Positions 1 to 7,608 are shown, numbered from the stretch's first letter. The stretch is DNA of 17,395 bases from JAKJBL01 sp964461335 (GCA_964461335.1 CAYWTY010000035.1:1-17395), one strand, 5' to 3'. Translations and numbers: made by a program. The notes: a model not told the origin generated them from the sequence alone.

Positions 1-53
1 CCCATGACAGCTTTCCTTGCACAGATGTGTAACCTATGTTTGACGCCGCTACA
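1..53 (-). mobile_element. Possible terminus of an inserted element, reaching the window edge
   Basis: On the minus strand the Y-family polymerase reading frame keeps its family sequence up to position 54. It is then replaced by unrelated sequence beginning TGTAGCGGCGTCAAACATAG. An element starting with TGT and carrying a GGCGTCAAA-type end recalls, from memory, termini of IS21-like elements. A short distance inside there is AAGGAAAG followed five bases later by ATG (minus strand, ATG at 5-3), which could be the start of an element gene that continues outside the window. Only 53 bases are visible, so neither the family nor the insertion itself can be proven. A deletion or rearrangement joint is an equally simple reading. 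Confidence 0.3.
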
Positions 54-239
54 TGTTGTAACGCCAAAATTTTTAGCAGGTATTGACTTTGCTAAGATTA
101 CGCCTCTGCGCTTGCTGCGCTCCCCGGCAATAGCAGAGGGTATAAGCCGAAGGTCCGGCTTGCCTTCTAAAACGCGCTTTGCAGCCTCCCAAGAAAGGAA
201 GGCGCTATTAACATCAACATGGAAAATCAGGCGCTCCAT
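54..239 (-). pseudogene. 5' fragment of a second Y-family DNA polymerase (DinB/ImuB-like), apparently disrupted
   Basis: This reads 62 codons from ATG at 239. The protein begins MERLIFHVDVNSAFLSWEA, a clear match to the N-terminus of Clostridial Y-family translesion polymerases, with the first catalytic aspartate in HVDVNS. The family pattern continues through LRLIPSAIAG, KRRGVILAKSIPAK and FGVTT. The next expected block (TGEPL followed by ARRKCP) is missing: codons from position 53 onward give unrelated residues, and no other frame restores the motif. The frame stays open to the window edge. The start follows AAGGAG with only three intervening bases, shorter than usual. It lies 29 bp behind the diguanylate cyclase stop on the same strand, so the two were probably co-transcribed. 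Identity as a Y-family polymerase is strong; disruption is inferred from loss of similarity. Confidence 0.7.
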
Positions 240-268
240 ATGCTCCTTAGTGGTACAAACGCATTTAT

Positions 269-1843
269 TTAGCCTGCAGTCAGCCTGTTCCCGCCGTTTT
301 CTTTTGAAATATACATTGCCTTATCTGCACGCTTAAGTGAGTCAAGGTACTCTGTGTCACTTTCTAAAAAGCGCGCTAAGCCAACTGAAATTGAAAGCGC
401 AAGCTCCTCGTCATTAATCATATATTTTAAAGACGAAACTGCGTTAAGCACCTTTAGTGCGCAAGTATCAGCATCTCTTTCGCTAACACCATTAAAAACT
501 GCAACAAACTCGTCACCGCCCAAGCGGAATAAAATGTCCGTACTGCGGATTGTTGCATTTGCTGCAAGCACGATTTCTTTTAATACGCCATCTCCGCCAA
601 CATGCCCATAAACATCGTTTATCTTTTTAAAATTATCAACATCAAAAACAATAAGTGCAATATTAAGGCTGCTGTCCCTCGTGTACTTCTTAAATGCCTG
701 CTCCAAATAGCTTATCCCGAATTTGCGGCTTTTTGCGATAGTAAGCGAATCTATGTTTATTTCCGCTTCCATTTGGGCTTTGCTTTGCTTATAGCTAAGC
801 TTTTCCCATAGGAGCATAACTACAATAAAGGCAAGCATAAACACTATAAGCACAGCAAGCATATTTTGCGTTTTGGAACGTGCGAGGTTAAGCGCCTTAG
901 CATTTGTGCTCGCTATATACTCTTCCATTTCATCATAATGCATGCCCATTGCGACAACCCAATTAAACTCTTTATAAAGCTTTGCGTAAGAGGTTTCTTC
1001 GGTGACTTTGCCGCTTTTACGGTCTTTATAGTAGTGCGGCACAAAAAGCTCGCCACTTGTTTTTAAGCCGTGAAGCTCAGTTAAATACGGGCGGTTCCCA
1101 ATTCCATCCCTAAAGCTTGTTGATAAGTATGTGCCCTCAGTTTGCGGCATTTTAGTGTTGATGCGCGTTATGGCGTAGTTTTCCCCGCCATCATAATTAA
1201 GCACTTCATAAACCCAAATGTAGGAGCCATAGCCAAAATGCATGCTTTTTATTGATGCCTCGGCTTTTGCTTTAGTTATATAGCTTAAATACTTCTTACT
1301 GTATCCGAAAAGGCAGTTTATGCCCGAATATTCAATAGTTTTAAAGCTTGACATGCAAGGCTTAATTTCTTCAAGAGCTGCATTCGGCTCTTTTTGGCTG
1401 CACCATATAGGTGAGTATAATATTTTGCCGCTATTGTCCCAAATAAGCACAGTCCATTTTGGGATATCCTGCTTCCTGTTGTTCAGAAGATCGAATTCGC
1501 TGTATAGGGCTTGTAAAAAGTCGCTGCATTTAAGGTCTGTTATATGTTTTAGCGAAGCATAATGGGTATCAACACTAACCCTTAAAAATTCCTTATTTAT
1601 ATTAAGCTCTTCTTCAAGCTGGCTTATAAAATTGTCAACCGTATTTTTTAAGAATGTCTTTTTAAAGTCAATAATCGTGCTTCGCGTTTCAGCCTCGTAA
1701 ATTTCCCTTACAAGCCTGTGTGAGGAAAGATAGGAATAGCCTATTGTCAAGCAAAACCCAAGAATAAGCGCAGCTGAGGCCACCTTAAAAAGGCGGCTCT
1801 CGCTATACATGATTAAACCTCGGGCTGCTTTTTCTCGTTTCAT
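269..1843 (-). CDS. Membrane diguanylate cyclase with Cache-type extracytoplasmic sensor (Cache-GGDEF)
   Basis: This 524-residue protein likely makes cyclic di-GMP from two GTP in response to an external ligand. A transmembrane helix spans about residues 20-40. It is followed by an extracytoplasmic region (about 45-325) containing a Cache-like segment with YIWVYEVLNYDG and the FNWVVAMGMHYDEME ending typical of single-Cache sensors, then a second helix at about 328-346. The GGDEF domain covers about 364-520. It has FDVDNFKKIND for metal and substrate binding, an intact GGDEF signature at 442-446, and an RSTD inhibitory site at 433-436, exactly five residues before the signature. It should therefore be active and feedback-inhibited by its product. 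The ATG at 1843 has AAGGAAG upstream; an ATG eleven codons in (after GAGG) is an alternative start. The Y-family polymerase fragment follows 29 bp downstream. Confidence 0.93.
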   Translation of the reverse strand: MKREKAARGLIMYSESRLFKVASAALILGFCLTIGYSYLSSHRLVREIYEAETRSTIIDFKKTFLKNTVDNFISQLEEELNINKEFLRVSVDTHYASLKHITDLKCSDFLQALYSEFDLLNNRKQDIPKWTVLIWDNSGKILYSPIWCSQKEPNAALEEIKPCMSSFKTIEYSGINCLFGYSKKYLSYITKAKAEASIKSMHFGYGSYIWVYEVLNYDGGENYAITRINTKMPQTEGTYLSTSFRDGIGNRPYLTELHGLKTSGELFVPHYYKDRKSGKVTEETSYAKLYKEFNWVVAMGMHYDEMEEYIASTNAKALNLARSKTQNMLAVLIVFMLAFIVVMLLWEKLSYKQSKAQMEAEINIDSLTIAKSRKFGISYLEQAFKKYTRDSSLNIALIVFDVDNFKKINDVYGHVGGDGVLKEIVLAANATIRSTDILFRLGGDEFVAVFNGVSERDADTCALKVLNAVSSLKYMINDEELALSISVGLARFLESDTEYLDSLKRADKAMYISKENGGNRLTAG

Positions 1844-1909
1844 TTAGAGCTTCCTTATACAATTTTGCGGTTAAAAAAATAAACGAGCAAAAATACGGCT
1901 CTGTGAAGT

Positions 1910-1936
1910 ATTATAGCATAAGTTGTGTACTGTTAA
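1910..1936 (-). promoter_or_regulatory. Predicted sigma-A promoter (extended -10) for the Cache-GGDEF gene
   Basis: On the minus strand a perfect TATAAT (1915-1910) is preceded by TGC, giving an extended -10. TTAACA (1936-1931) lies 15 bp upstream as a weak -35. The leader to the start codon is about 60 bases. Confidence 0.5.
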
Positions 1937-1984
1937 AAGCACTTTATATACAAATGCAAATTATACTTCAAGTTGCTTTAAACT

Positions 1985-2013
1985 TTCACTTTACATGCTG
2001 AATTTGTTATACT
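1985..2013 (+). promoter_or_regulatory. Predicted sigma-A promoter for the exporter operon
   Basis: TTCACT (1985-1990), a 17-bp spacer and TATACT (2008-2013) match the sigma-A consensus at four and five of six positions. The expected transcription start near 2020 leaves a short leader before the adaptor gene at 2055. No operator-like repeat was seen here. Confidence 0.5.
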
Positions 2014-2054
2014 TAATTTTGTATGCGTATATTTAATGGGAGAGGTATTGTCAA

Positions 2055-3968
2055 ATGGAAACAAAAGCGCTGTTCAACACAAACAAAGGAAGTGATCAGC
2101 CTCCCCTAAACCCAAAAAGCAAAAAAAGAGCAAAACGCATTAAGCGCTTTATTATTCTTGCTGTTTTAGTGCTGCTTATTGCAGGCGTTATTGTAAATTG
2201 CTCTCTGCAGACTAAGAAGTTCGCATCCATGGTCGCGTTTTCTGAAACAGGCATACTTAAAAAGGCAGACTTGGTAAGCTCAATAGGGGGCACAGGCACA
2301 GTAGAGAGCAACAAAAGTAATATGGTCTATTCAACACAAGTCTACCCTGTAAAAGCAGTTCATGTAAAAGTGGGCGATTATGTAGAAGCAGGTGAGCTCC
2401 TATGCGAGCTTGATGCAAGCATACTCATAAACCAAATTGAAACGCAGGAACTTACAACAGGGGTTTCAGCTAGTGCTGCGCTTGCTCAGGTAAAATCTGC
2501 TTCTGATAATTACATTTTAGCTAAAGAGATGCTTGACGAAGGGCTAAATACAGCTGTGCTTGCTGCTGAAAATAATGTTAGGGCAACATACGATGCGTGG
2601 CAGAAGGCGCAAAGAGCGTATTCAGCTGCGCTTAACTTAGCAAACAACCCAAATATTGCAGCTGCGGATTCTGCATATTCTTCAGCTTTAAATGCATTAG
2701 AGGCAGCACAAACCAACTTAACCAATGCGGAAAATGCATTTAACACAGCTAAAGCGAACTTTGAGGTGCTTACCCCTCCAACTGATAATTCTGCTGCAAT
2801 ATCTGATGCAGAAAGCGCACGCGCAGCTGCTCAGGCAGCGCTCCAAGCTGCACTTACTGAAACCCTAATGGACTCTAATAAGGTTTTGCAAGCAAGGTCT
2901 GTACTTGAGGCTGCTGAGCATAACCTTCTTCTTGAAAAGCAAAAGGCGCTTGGCTCAGAGGCGTATCAGGCTGCTCTTGCTGCATTTAACGCAAGCAGCG
3001 GGGCAAAAGATGCAGCGCAGGCAGCGCTTAAAAATGCACAGAGCGCATACAACAATGCAAAGACACAGCGCGATGCTGCACATGCAAACTCGGATTCAAC
3101 GCTAAAAGAGTATGCCTATACGCAGGATACAGCCTACGCCAACTATCGCGCTGCGCTCATTTCGCTTGAATCTGCTGAAAAATCCGCAAAAGCGCAGCTA
3201 AAAAGCAGCAAAAACGCACTAAGCTCTGCAAGAGCCAACGCAAACACGGATGCCGCGCTTTTAAGGCTTGCCCAAATGCAGGAGGATTTAGAAAACACGC
3301 GCATAAAAGCAGAAGAAGGCGGCACTATTACAGCCGTATATGCAAAAGTCGGGGCAAATGGCGCAGGGTTATTGTTTGTAGTTGAAGATGTTTCGGATTT
3401 ACGCGTTGAGTCTGCTGTTTCAGGCTATGATATTGGCACTGTTAAGCCTGGTATGCCTGTTACCATAAAATCAGACGCAACAGGCGATGCAGTTATAAAC
3501 GGCTCCTTACGCAGCATTGCGCCTACTTCGCAAAAGAACGCACTCGGGCAGACAAATACAGCGGGCGATGTGCTGTTTTCAACAGAGGTGGCTGTTGAAG
3601 ATGCAAACAGCGGGCTTTTAATTGGCATGAGCGTGCGGCTTAACTATATTGTTGAAGAACGAAATGCGGTTTTAGCTGTACCTTTTGATGCGCTTTTTGA
3701 AAAGGAGGATGGAAATAGCTACATCCTTATTTTAAACGAGCTTAAAAACGGTAAATACAAAATTGAAGAACTCTTAGTCAGCATAGGGCTTGAAAGCGAT
3801 TTGAATGTTGAAATAGGTGGCGAAGGCGTGAATGAGGGCTTACGCCTGCTCAACAACCCAAGCGAGTTTCGCGCTATGATAGGCAGCGAAATTATGCTTG
3901 TTGAAGATTCCCCTGCGCTTGAGTCGCTAAGAAGCATAAGGCCGTTTGCTGCAATGCGGCAGAGGTAA
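2055..3968 (+). CDS. Membrane-fusion (periplasmic adaptor-like) subunit of a MacAB/YknXYZ-type exporter
   Basis: This 637-residue protein is a HlyD/MacA-family adaptor that would link the ABC permease to the outside of the cell membrane. After a basic N-terminal tail, one transmembrane helix lies at about 32-48. A half lipoyl-like motif follows at about 96-120 (VKAVHVKVGDYVEAGELLCELDA). A very long alanine-rich helical region occupies about 125-420. The second lipoyl half is at about 421-446 (EEGGTITAVYAKVGANG), followed by beta-barrel and membrane-proximal domains to the C-terminus. The coiled-coil section is much longer than in typical MacA or YknX. The ATG follows GGGAGAGG. It is the first gene of a three-gene operon, with five bases to the ATPase gene. 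In Firmicutes such systems act without TolC; B. subtilis YknXYZ protects against the SdpC toxin. The substrate here is unknown. Confidence 0.9.
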   Translation: METKALFNTNKGSDQPPLNPKSKKRAKRIKRFIILAVLVLLIAGVIVNCSLQTKKFASMVAFSETGILKKADLVSSIGGTGTVESNKSNMVYSTQVYPVKAVHVKVGDYVEAGELLCELDASILINQIETQELTTGVSASAALAQVKSASDNYILAKEMLDEGLNTAVLAAENNVRATYDAWQKAQRAYSAALNLANNPNIAAADSAYSSALNALEAAQTNLTNAENAFNTAKANFEVLTPPTDNSAAISDAESARAAAQAALQAALTETLMDSNKVLQARSVLEAAEHNLLLEKQKALGSEAYQAALAAFNASSGAKDAAQAALKNAQSAYNNAKTQRDAAHANSDSTLKEYAYTQDTAYANYRAALISLESAEKSAKAQLKSSKNALSSARANANTDAALLRLAQMQEDLENTRIKAEEGGTITAVYAKVGANGAGLLFVVEDVSDLRVESAVSGYDIGTVKPGMPVTIKSDATGDAVINGSLRSIAPTSQKNALGQTNTAGDVLFSTEVAVEDANSGLLIGMSVRLNYIVEERNAVLAVPFDALFEKEDGNSYILILNELKNGKYKIEELLVSIGLESDLNVEIGGEGVNEGLRLLNNPSEFRAMIGSEIMLVEDSPALESLRSIRPFAAMRQR

Positions 3969-3973
3969 TATGA

Positions 3974-4663
3974 ATGCCAATAATTAAAATGGAAGCAATA
4001 GTAAAGCGCTTTTATATAGGGGAGCCTAATGAGCTTGAAATCCTCCATGGCATAGACCTTGAAGTGCGTAGAGGTGAGTTTATAGCAATAGTCGGCGCAT
4101 CAGGCTCAGGAAAGTCAACGCTTATGAACATTATTGGCGCGCTCGATAGAGCTACATCAGGAAGCTATACGCTTGATGGAACAATAATAGAAGAGGCTGA
4201 CGATGAGGAGCTCTCAGCTATTAGAAACCGCAAGGTTGGGTTCGTGTTCCAAAACTTCAACTTAATCCCCCGCACAAATGCACTTAAAAATGTGGAGCTG
4301 CCTATGATGTATGCAGGCGTGCCTTATCGTGAGCGCATGGCGCGAAGCCAAGAGCTTTTAGAGCTTGTTGAAATGTCGGATAGGGTAACGCACCAGCCAA
4401 CAGAACTTTCAGGCGGGCAAATGCAGCGTGTTGCTATTGCGCGCGCAATGGCAAATGACCCTGCAATTTTGCTTGCAGATGAGCCAACAGGCGCGCTTGA
4501 CTCAAAAACAGGCCGCCTTGTAATGGACCTTTTTCATACCCTAAACAGCGAGTTTGGCAAAACAATCGTGCTTATAACGCATAATGAAAAGCTTGCAAAA
4601 GAAACAGACCGCATACTTACAATGTATGATGGCAGCTTTAGCGCAGCTGAGGCCCTACCATGA
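3974..4663 (+). CDS. ABC transporter ATPase (MacB/LolD/YknY family)
   Basis: This 229-residue cytoplasmic nucleotide-binding subunit powers the adjacent permease. All catalytic motifs are visible: Walker A GASGSGKST (41-49), Q-loop FVFQNFNLIPR with Gln 93, ABC signature LSGGQMQR (145-152), Walker B ILLADE (165-170) followed by PTGALDS, and the switch histidine in LITHN (203). The length is normal for the family. The ATG at 3974 follows the adaptor stop by five bases, and AGAGGTAA just upstream, inside the end of the adaptor gene, can serve as ribosome site. Its last codons overlap the permease start by four bases (ATGA), which implies translational coupling. In E. coli MacB this domain is fused to the permease; here the two are separate polypeptides as in YknY/YknZ. 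Confidence 0.96.
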   Translation: MPIIKMEAIVKRFYIGEPNELEILHGIDLEVRRGEFIAIVGASGSGKSTLMNIIGALDRATSGSYTLDGTIIEEADDEELSAIRNRKVGFVFQNFNLIPRTNALKNVELPMMYAGVPYRERMARSQELLELVEMSDRVTHQPTELSGGQMQRVAIARAMANDPAILLADEPTGALDSKTGRLVMDLFHTLNSEFGKTIVLITHNEKLAKETDRILTMYDGSFSAAEALP

Positions 4664-5940
4664 ATACAGCAGAAAACATCCGCCTTGCGCTTGAGGGCCT
4701 TAGAGCGAACAAAATGCGCGCGCTTTTAACTATGCTCGGCATAATAATAGGCATTGCCTCAGTTATAGCAATACTTACAGTCGGCAACAGCATGAGCGGC
4801 GCAATTACATCTGCAATGAATGACTTGGGCGGCTCGAATATTGGTATTTCGCTTCAAAACAGGGAGCACGACTTCCCGAACATGGGGTTTAGCCGAATGA
4901 TTGGCCATTTTTCCGAACCTGATGAGGGGAGCCTTATTACGGATGAAATGATTTCGCTCATGCTTGAAAGGTATCCGCTTGAAATTGAAAATGTGGGCTT
5001 AAGCCATACTATGGGCAGCGGCACAGCGCGCGATGGCCACAAATACGCAAATGTATATATGGTAGGCATAAACGAGGGGTTTTTGCAAACCAACAATTTA
5101 AAGCTGCTTACAGGCCGCAACTTTTCAAAGAAGGATTTAGCAGGCATGCGCTATGCTGCCCTTGTTTCAGATAGGCTTGTAGAAAACATGTTTGGCGGCA
5201 ATATAAGCCGTGCGCTTGGGGAGGAGCTTCGCGTTCATATTAATGGGGAGATTTATACCCTAAATATTATTGGGGTTTACGAGTATGAGCTTAATGCAAT
5301 GAACGCTTCGCTTGCCTCAGACAAGGATGTAACAACTTCGCTTTATATCCCTTTAACTCTCGCAAAGCGGCTCTCTTTTTCAAGCCCTTATCACCAGAGC
5401 CTTATGGTAATGGTCAAAGAGGGGGTAAACAGCACAGCGTTTGCAGAAAATCTTAGCGCCTTCTTTAACCGCTTTTATATAAATAACGAGAAATACAATA
5501 TTGCGACAACAAGCATGGAAAGTATAATTAAGCAAGTAAACACAATGGCAGGCACAATTAACACAGCGCTTTCTGTTATTGCGGGCATTTCTCTCCTTGT
5601 TGGGGGAATTGGGGTTATGAACATTATGCTTGTTTCGGTTACTGAGCGCACGCGCGAAATCGGCATGCGCAAAGCGCTTGGAGCTACAAATGCAAACATC
5701 AGAGCGCAGTTCATAACAGAAAGCACTATAATCTGCCTTATTGGCGGTGTGTTCGGAGTTTTGCTCGGCGGAGGCCTCGGCTATTGGGGCAGCTCCCTTT
5801 TAGGCTCAGCAAGAGGACCTGCGCTTGGCTCCATTGCACTTGCTGTGTGCTTTTCTATGTTTATAGGCGTGTTTTTCGGCTACTACCCTGCAAATAAAGC
5901 AGCAAAGCTCGACCCTATTGAGGCGCTTCGCTACGAATAA
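4660..5940 (+). CDS. FtsX/MacB-type ABC transporter permease (YknZ-like)
   Basis: This 426-residue integral membrane subunit of the exporter has the MacB topology. A first transmembrane helix lies at about residues 20-42 (ALLTMLGIIIGIASVIAILT), followed by a large extracytoplasmic MacB periplasmic-core-like domain (about 45-285). Three C-terminal helices close the protein (ALSVIAGISLLVGGIGVMNI; a stretch beginning IICLIGGVFGVLLGG; ALAVCFSMFIGVFFGYYPA). Between the second and third helices lies ERTREIGMRKALGA, the coupling segment typical of FtsX permeases, and the end AAKLDPIEALRYE is also a family hallmark. Translation is coupled to the ATPase gene by the ATGA overlap. These mechanotransmission-type transporters move substrate from the outer face of the membrane (peptides, lipoproteins, antibiotics). 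It is the last gene of its operon and ends 5 bp from a convergent gene. Confidence 0.95.
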   Translation: MNTAENIRLALEGLRANKMRALLTMLGIIIGIASVIAILTVGNSMSGAITSAMNDLGGSNIGISLQNREHDFPNMGFSRMIGHFSEPDEGSLITDEMISLMLERYPLEIENVGLSHTMGSGTARDGHKYANVYMVGINEGFLQTNNLKLLTGRNFSKKDLAGMRYAALVSDRLVENMFGGNISRALGEELRVHINGEIYTLNIIGVYEYELNAMNASLASDKDVTTSLYIPLTLAKRLSFSSPYHQSLMVMVKEGVNSTAFAENLSAFFNRFYINNEKYNIATTSMESIIKQVNTMAGTINTALSVIAGISLLVGGIGVMNIMLVSVTERTREIGMRKALGATNANIRAQFITESTIICLIGGVFGVLLGGGLGYWGSSLLGSARGPALGSIALAVCFSMFIGVFFGYYPANKAAKLDPIEALRYE

Positions 5941-5951
5941 ACGCTTTATTC
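5935..5951. repeat. Inverted repeat spanning two convergent stop codons
   Basis: GAATAAA-CGC-TTTATTC is a perfect 7-bp stem with a 3-base loop. It contains the TAA of the permease gene (5938-5940) and, on the other strand, the TAA of the VOC gene (5946-5948). It is AU-rich and has no uridine run on either side, so it is at best a weak bidirectional transcript end or RNA-stability hairpin. Confidence 0.35.
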
Positions 5952-6308
5952 CTTATGTTCTGCAAGCTGTACAGAATAACCGTCAGGGTCTTTAACAAAG
6001 AAAAACCTAAGCTTCGGGTTTGGGGAAATCGGGCCTGTTAGAGCTAAGCCTTGCTCTTTAAGAAGATGCACAAGCACATCCAAATCATCCGCTTCAAGCC
6101 CTATTGTTACGCCCTTGCCTGGAGTTTCAACTGATTTGCCCGCTTCATAAATCAGCTCTATTTTAGCTTCGTCTGCTTTGCCAAGCATAACAATATGCTT
6201 CTCGCCGCTTAGAAACCTTGCTGCTATTTCAAGCTTTAGCAGTTGAGTATAAAAGAAAAGGCTCCTTTCAAGCTCATTAACCCGAATTGTGACCCAGTTT
6301 AATTTCAT
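5946..6308 (-). CDS. VOC-fold (glyoxalase/bleomycin-resistance superfamily) protein
   Basis: The start used is the ATG at 6308 (120 residues), because AAAGGGG lies just upstream. A longer frame back to 6398 would overlap the preceding gene and lacks conserved sequence. MKLNWVTIRVNELERSLFFY is the typical first beta-strand and helix of the VOC superfamily, and the C-terminus FFVKDPDGYSVQLAEH matches its last strand. The usual metal ligands look substituted: W where the first His is expected (NWVTIRV), T in GVTIGLEADDLD, and Q instead of Glu in YSVQL. A metal-dependent glyoxalase I reaction is therefore unlikely; a binding or sequestering role is possible. It is the last gene of the repressor-peptidase operon, 25 bp after the 90-residue gene. 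The substrate is unknown. Confidence 0.85.
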   Translation of the reverse strand: MKLNWVTIRVNELERSLFFYTQLLKLEIAARFLSGEKHIVMLGKADEAKIELIYEAGKSVETPGKGVTIGLEADDLDVLVHLLKEQGLALTGPISPNPKLRFFFVKDPDGYSVQLAEHKE

Positions 6309-6333
6309 ATTATGCCCCTTTCTTGCAATAGAC

Positions 6334-6606
6334 TTATTGTTTTCGCTCCACAAACCATCTTCCAAGCTTAGCTGAGTAAGTATCCGTATTGTGCTCAAAA
6401 AAAAGATAGCTCGACTTCCCCTGAACTTGTATCGTATACCTGTCGCCTTGGCCGCCTGCTTTTAGCGCAGGTGAAGGGCGAATATCCACTACGCGTTCTA
6501 TTGTATAAAGCGTGCCGTCCTCCCAGCAGAGCTGTTTTGGCATAAGCGTGCCATCTGTTGAAAATGCGGCAAGCACAGGCACATAAACTTTTGCATTCTT
6601 CCCCAT
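6334..6606 (-). CDS. Conserved-looking 90-residue protein of unknown function in the repressor-peptidase-polymerase locus
   Basis: I cannot name this family with confidence. The protein is small, soluble-looking and predicted mainly beta: PVLAAFSTDGTLMPKQLCWEDG, LYTIERVVDIRPSPALKAGG, RYTIQVQGKSSYLFFEHN and a closing YSAKLGRWFVERK. The pattern, an opening strand with 'G.P..L.W', an 'I..V.D.R' strand, and an ending 'W.V.R', recalls short proteins encoded next to Y-family polymerases in Clostridia and the DUF6504-type segment associated with ImuB. That is a recollection, not a search result. The ATG at 6606 lies four bases after the peptidase stop. The local ribosome site is weak (GAAG), which suggests translational coupling. 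Its position inside the operon points to a role in the damage-response module. Confidence 0.75.
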   Translation of the reverse strand: MGKNAKVYVPVLAAFSTDGTLMPKQLCWEDGTLYTIERVVDIRPSPALKAGGQGDRYTIQVQGKSSYLFFEHNTDTYSAKLGRWFVERKQ

Positions 6607-6610
6607 ACTT

Positions 6611-7120
6611 CTACTTTTTAAGAAACCCGCCGTTGGGCACTTCGGGCAGGTTTAGCTTATACCCGCGCTGCATCATACTATAAAGCTTAAACGCCATAAG
6701 CTGGGGCTGGAACCCGAGGCTCACGCACAGCTTCAAATAATCCATTTCTTCAGCAATGCACTCTGCTACTGCAGCATCTGCAATTAAGAGCTCTGCAGCA
6801 AAGACATTTGCCTCATATTCTGCACGCGATGCCATGTTGTAGAGCATAAAATCCTTAAGCGGCGCTACCTTTGCAAGCTGCTGGTGGAACCTGTCATGCC
6901 CAAGTTCATGGCCTAAAACAAGCAATGTATCGCGCTCATTCAGGCTGTCGTTAATTACTATATAGCGTTCCCTGAAAACAACAGAATAAAAGCCCTTAAG
7001 CGCACCCAACCCCTGCCTAAAGCGCAAATGGATGTTAAGCGCATTAGCAAGCTCAAATGGGTCGGCTGTGCCATATTCTGTTTTTAGCCGCTCTGCTTCT
7101 TTAAAAATAAACCCTTGCAC
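6611..7120 (-). CDS. ImmA/IrrE-family metallopeptidase
   Basis: This 169-residue protein is a predicted zinc-dependent cytoplasmic peptidase. The zinc-binding HExxH motif is HELGH (71-75), and the family's downstream acidic segment AEYEANVFAAELLI (about 100-113) supplies the third ligand, probably Glu 101 or 103. The N-terminal part (KEAERLKTEYGTADPFELANALNIHLRF) is the usual ImmA fold entry. Known relatives, B. subtilis ICEBs1 ImmA and Deinococcus IrrE/PprI, inactivate a partner XRE repressor by cleavage after DNA damage. The XRE gene directly upstream, 29 bp away on the same strand, is the obvious substrate candidate. The start is GTG at 7120 with AGGAG eight bases upstream. The target is inferred from context. 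Confidence 0.92.
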   Translation of the reverse strand: MQGFIFKEAERLKTEYGTADPFELANALNIHLRFRQGLGALKGFYSVVFRERYIVINDSLNERDTLLVLGHELGHDRFHQQLAKVAPLKDFMLYNMASRAEYEANVFAAELLIADAAVAECIAEEMDYLKLCVSLGFQPQLMAFKLYSMMQRGYKLNLPEVPNGGFLKK

Positions 7121-7149
7121 GCAAGCTCTCCTAATGTAGTAGGCAGATT

Positions 7150-7608
7150 TTAATTTTCCACATCAAGCGCTTTATCGTATGCGCTTAAGTATTTCTTTGG
7201 CGTATACTTTTTAGCTCTGCCCTTTGCATCAAAATAAATTTCGGTTATTGCCTGGAAGAAGGCTACTTTGTCGTCTTCCGTAAGCTCCCCGCCTGCAAAA
7301 AGCGCATTCGCTTGGTTTAAAAGAAGCTGTGCCTGCGCCCTGCCCCGCGAGCCATATCTTGATGCGGCTTCACTCAAAAACGCATCCTGCTCCTGTGTGC
7401 GGAGAAACTCGTCTGCATCAAAAAAATAGTCTGTTCCTACACCAAGCGCATGTGCAAGCGCTAAAACAGTTGATGCTTTTCTCGGCTCTCTTTCACCCAT
7501 CTCATAAAACTGAATTGTGCGCGAAGAAACGCCCACTGCTTTTGCAAGCTTGCTCTGGGAGAGTTTTGCCGCCTTGCGCGCAGCCTTAAGCTTTTCACCA
7601 AATTGCAT
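7150..7608 (-). CDS. XRE-family transcriptional repressor, likely partner of the ImmA/IrrE peptidase
   Basis: The ATG at 7608 (152 residues) is chosen because GGGAGG lies six bases upstream and because MQFGEKLKAARKAAKLSQ is the normal start of an XRE helix-turn-helix domain. An in-frame ATG at 7644 would add 12 residues and lacks such a site. The HTH covers about residues 6-60 (LSQSKLAKAVGVSSRTIQFYEMGEREP). The C-terminal half (about 70-152) is not a LexA-type autoprotease. It ends with AITEIYFDAKGRAKKYTPKKY, a tail that I recall from Clostridial XRE proteins encoded beside ImmA. The gene diverges from the dinB-like gene, and operator-like inverted repeats lie between them. The most likely role is autorepression and repression of the polymerase until the peptidase removes it. 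Confidence 0.92.
   Translation of the reverse strand: MQFGEKLKAARKAAKLSQSKLAKAVGVSSRTIQFYEMGEREPRKASTVLALAHALGVGTDYFFDADEFLRTQEQDAFLSEAASRYGSRGRAQAQLLLNQANALFAGGELTEDDKVAFFQAITEIYFDAKGRAKKYTPKKYLSAYDKALDVEN

Noticed and set aside
4..336. 110-codon plus-strand frame at the window start
   Set aside because: It runs antisense to the Y-family polymerase fragment and the end of the diguanylate cyclase, both of which have clear protein motifs.
6309..6398. Longer N-terminus for the VOC protein
   Set aside because: It would overlap the 90-residue gene and has no conserved sequence. The ATG at 6308 has its own ribosome site and the canonical family start.
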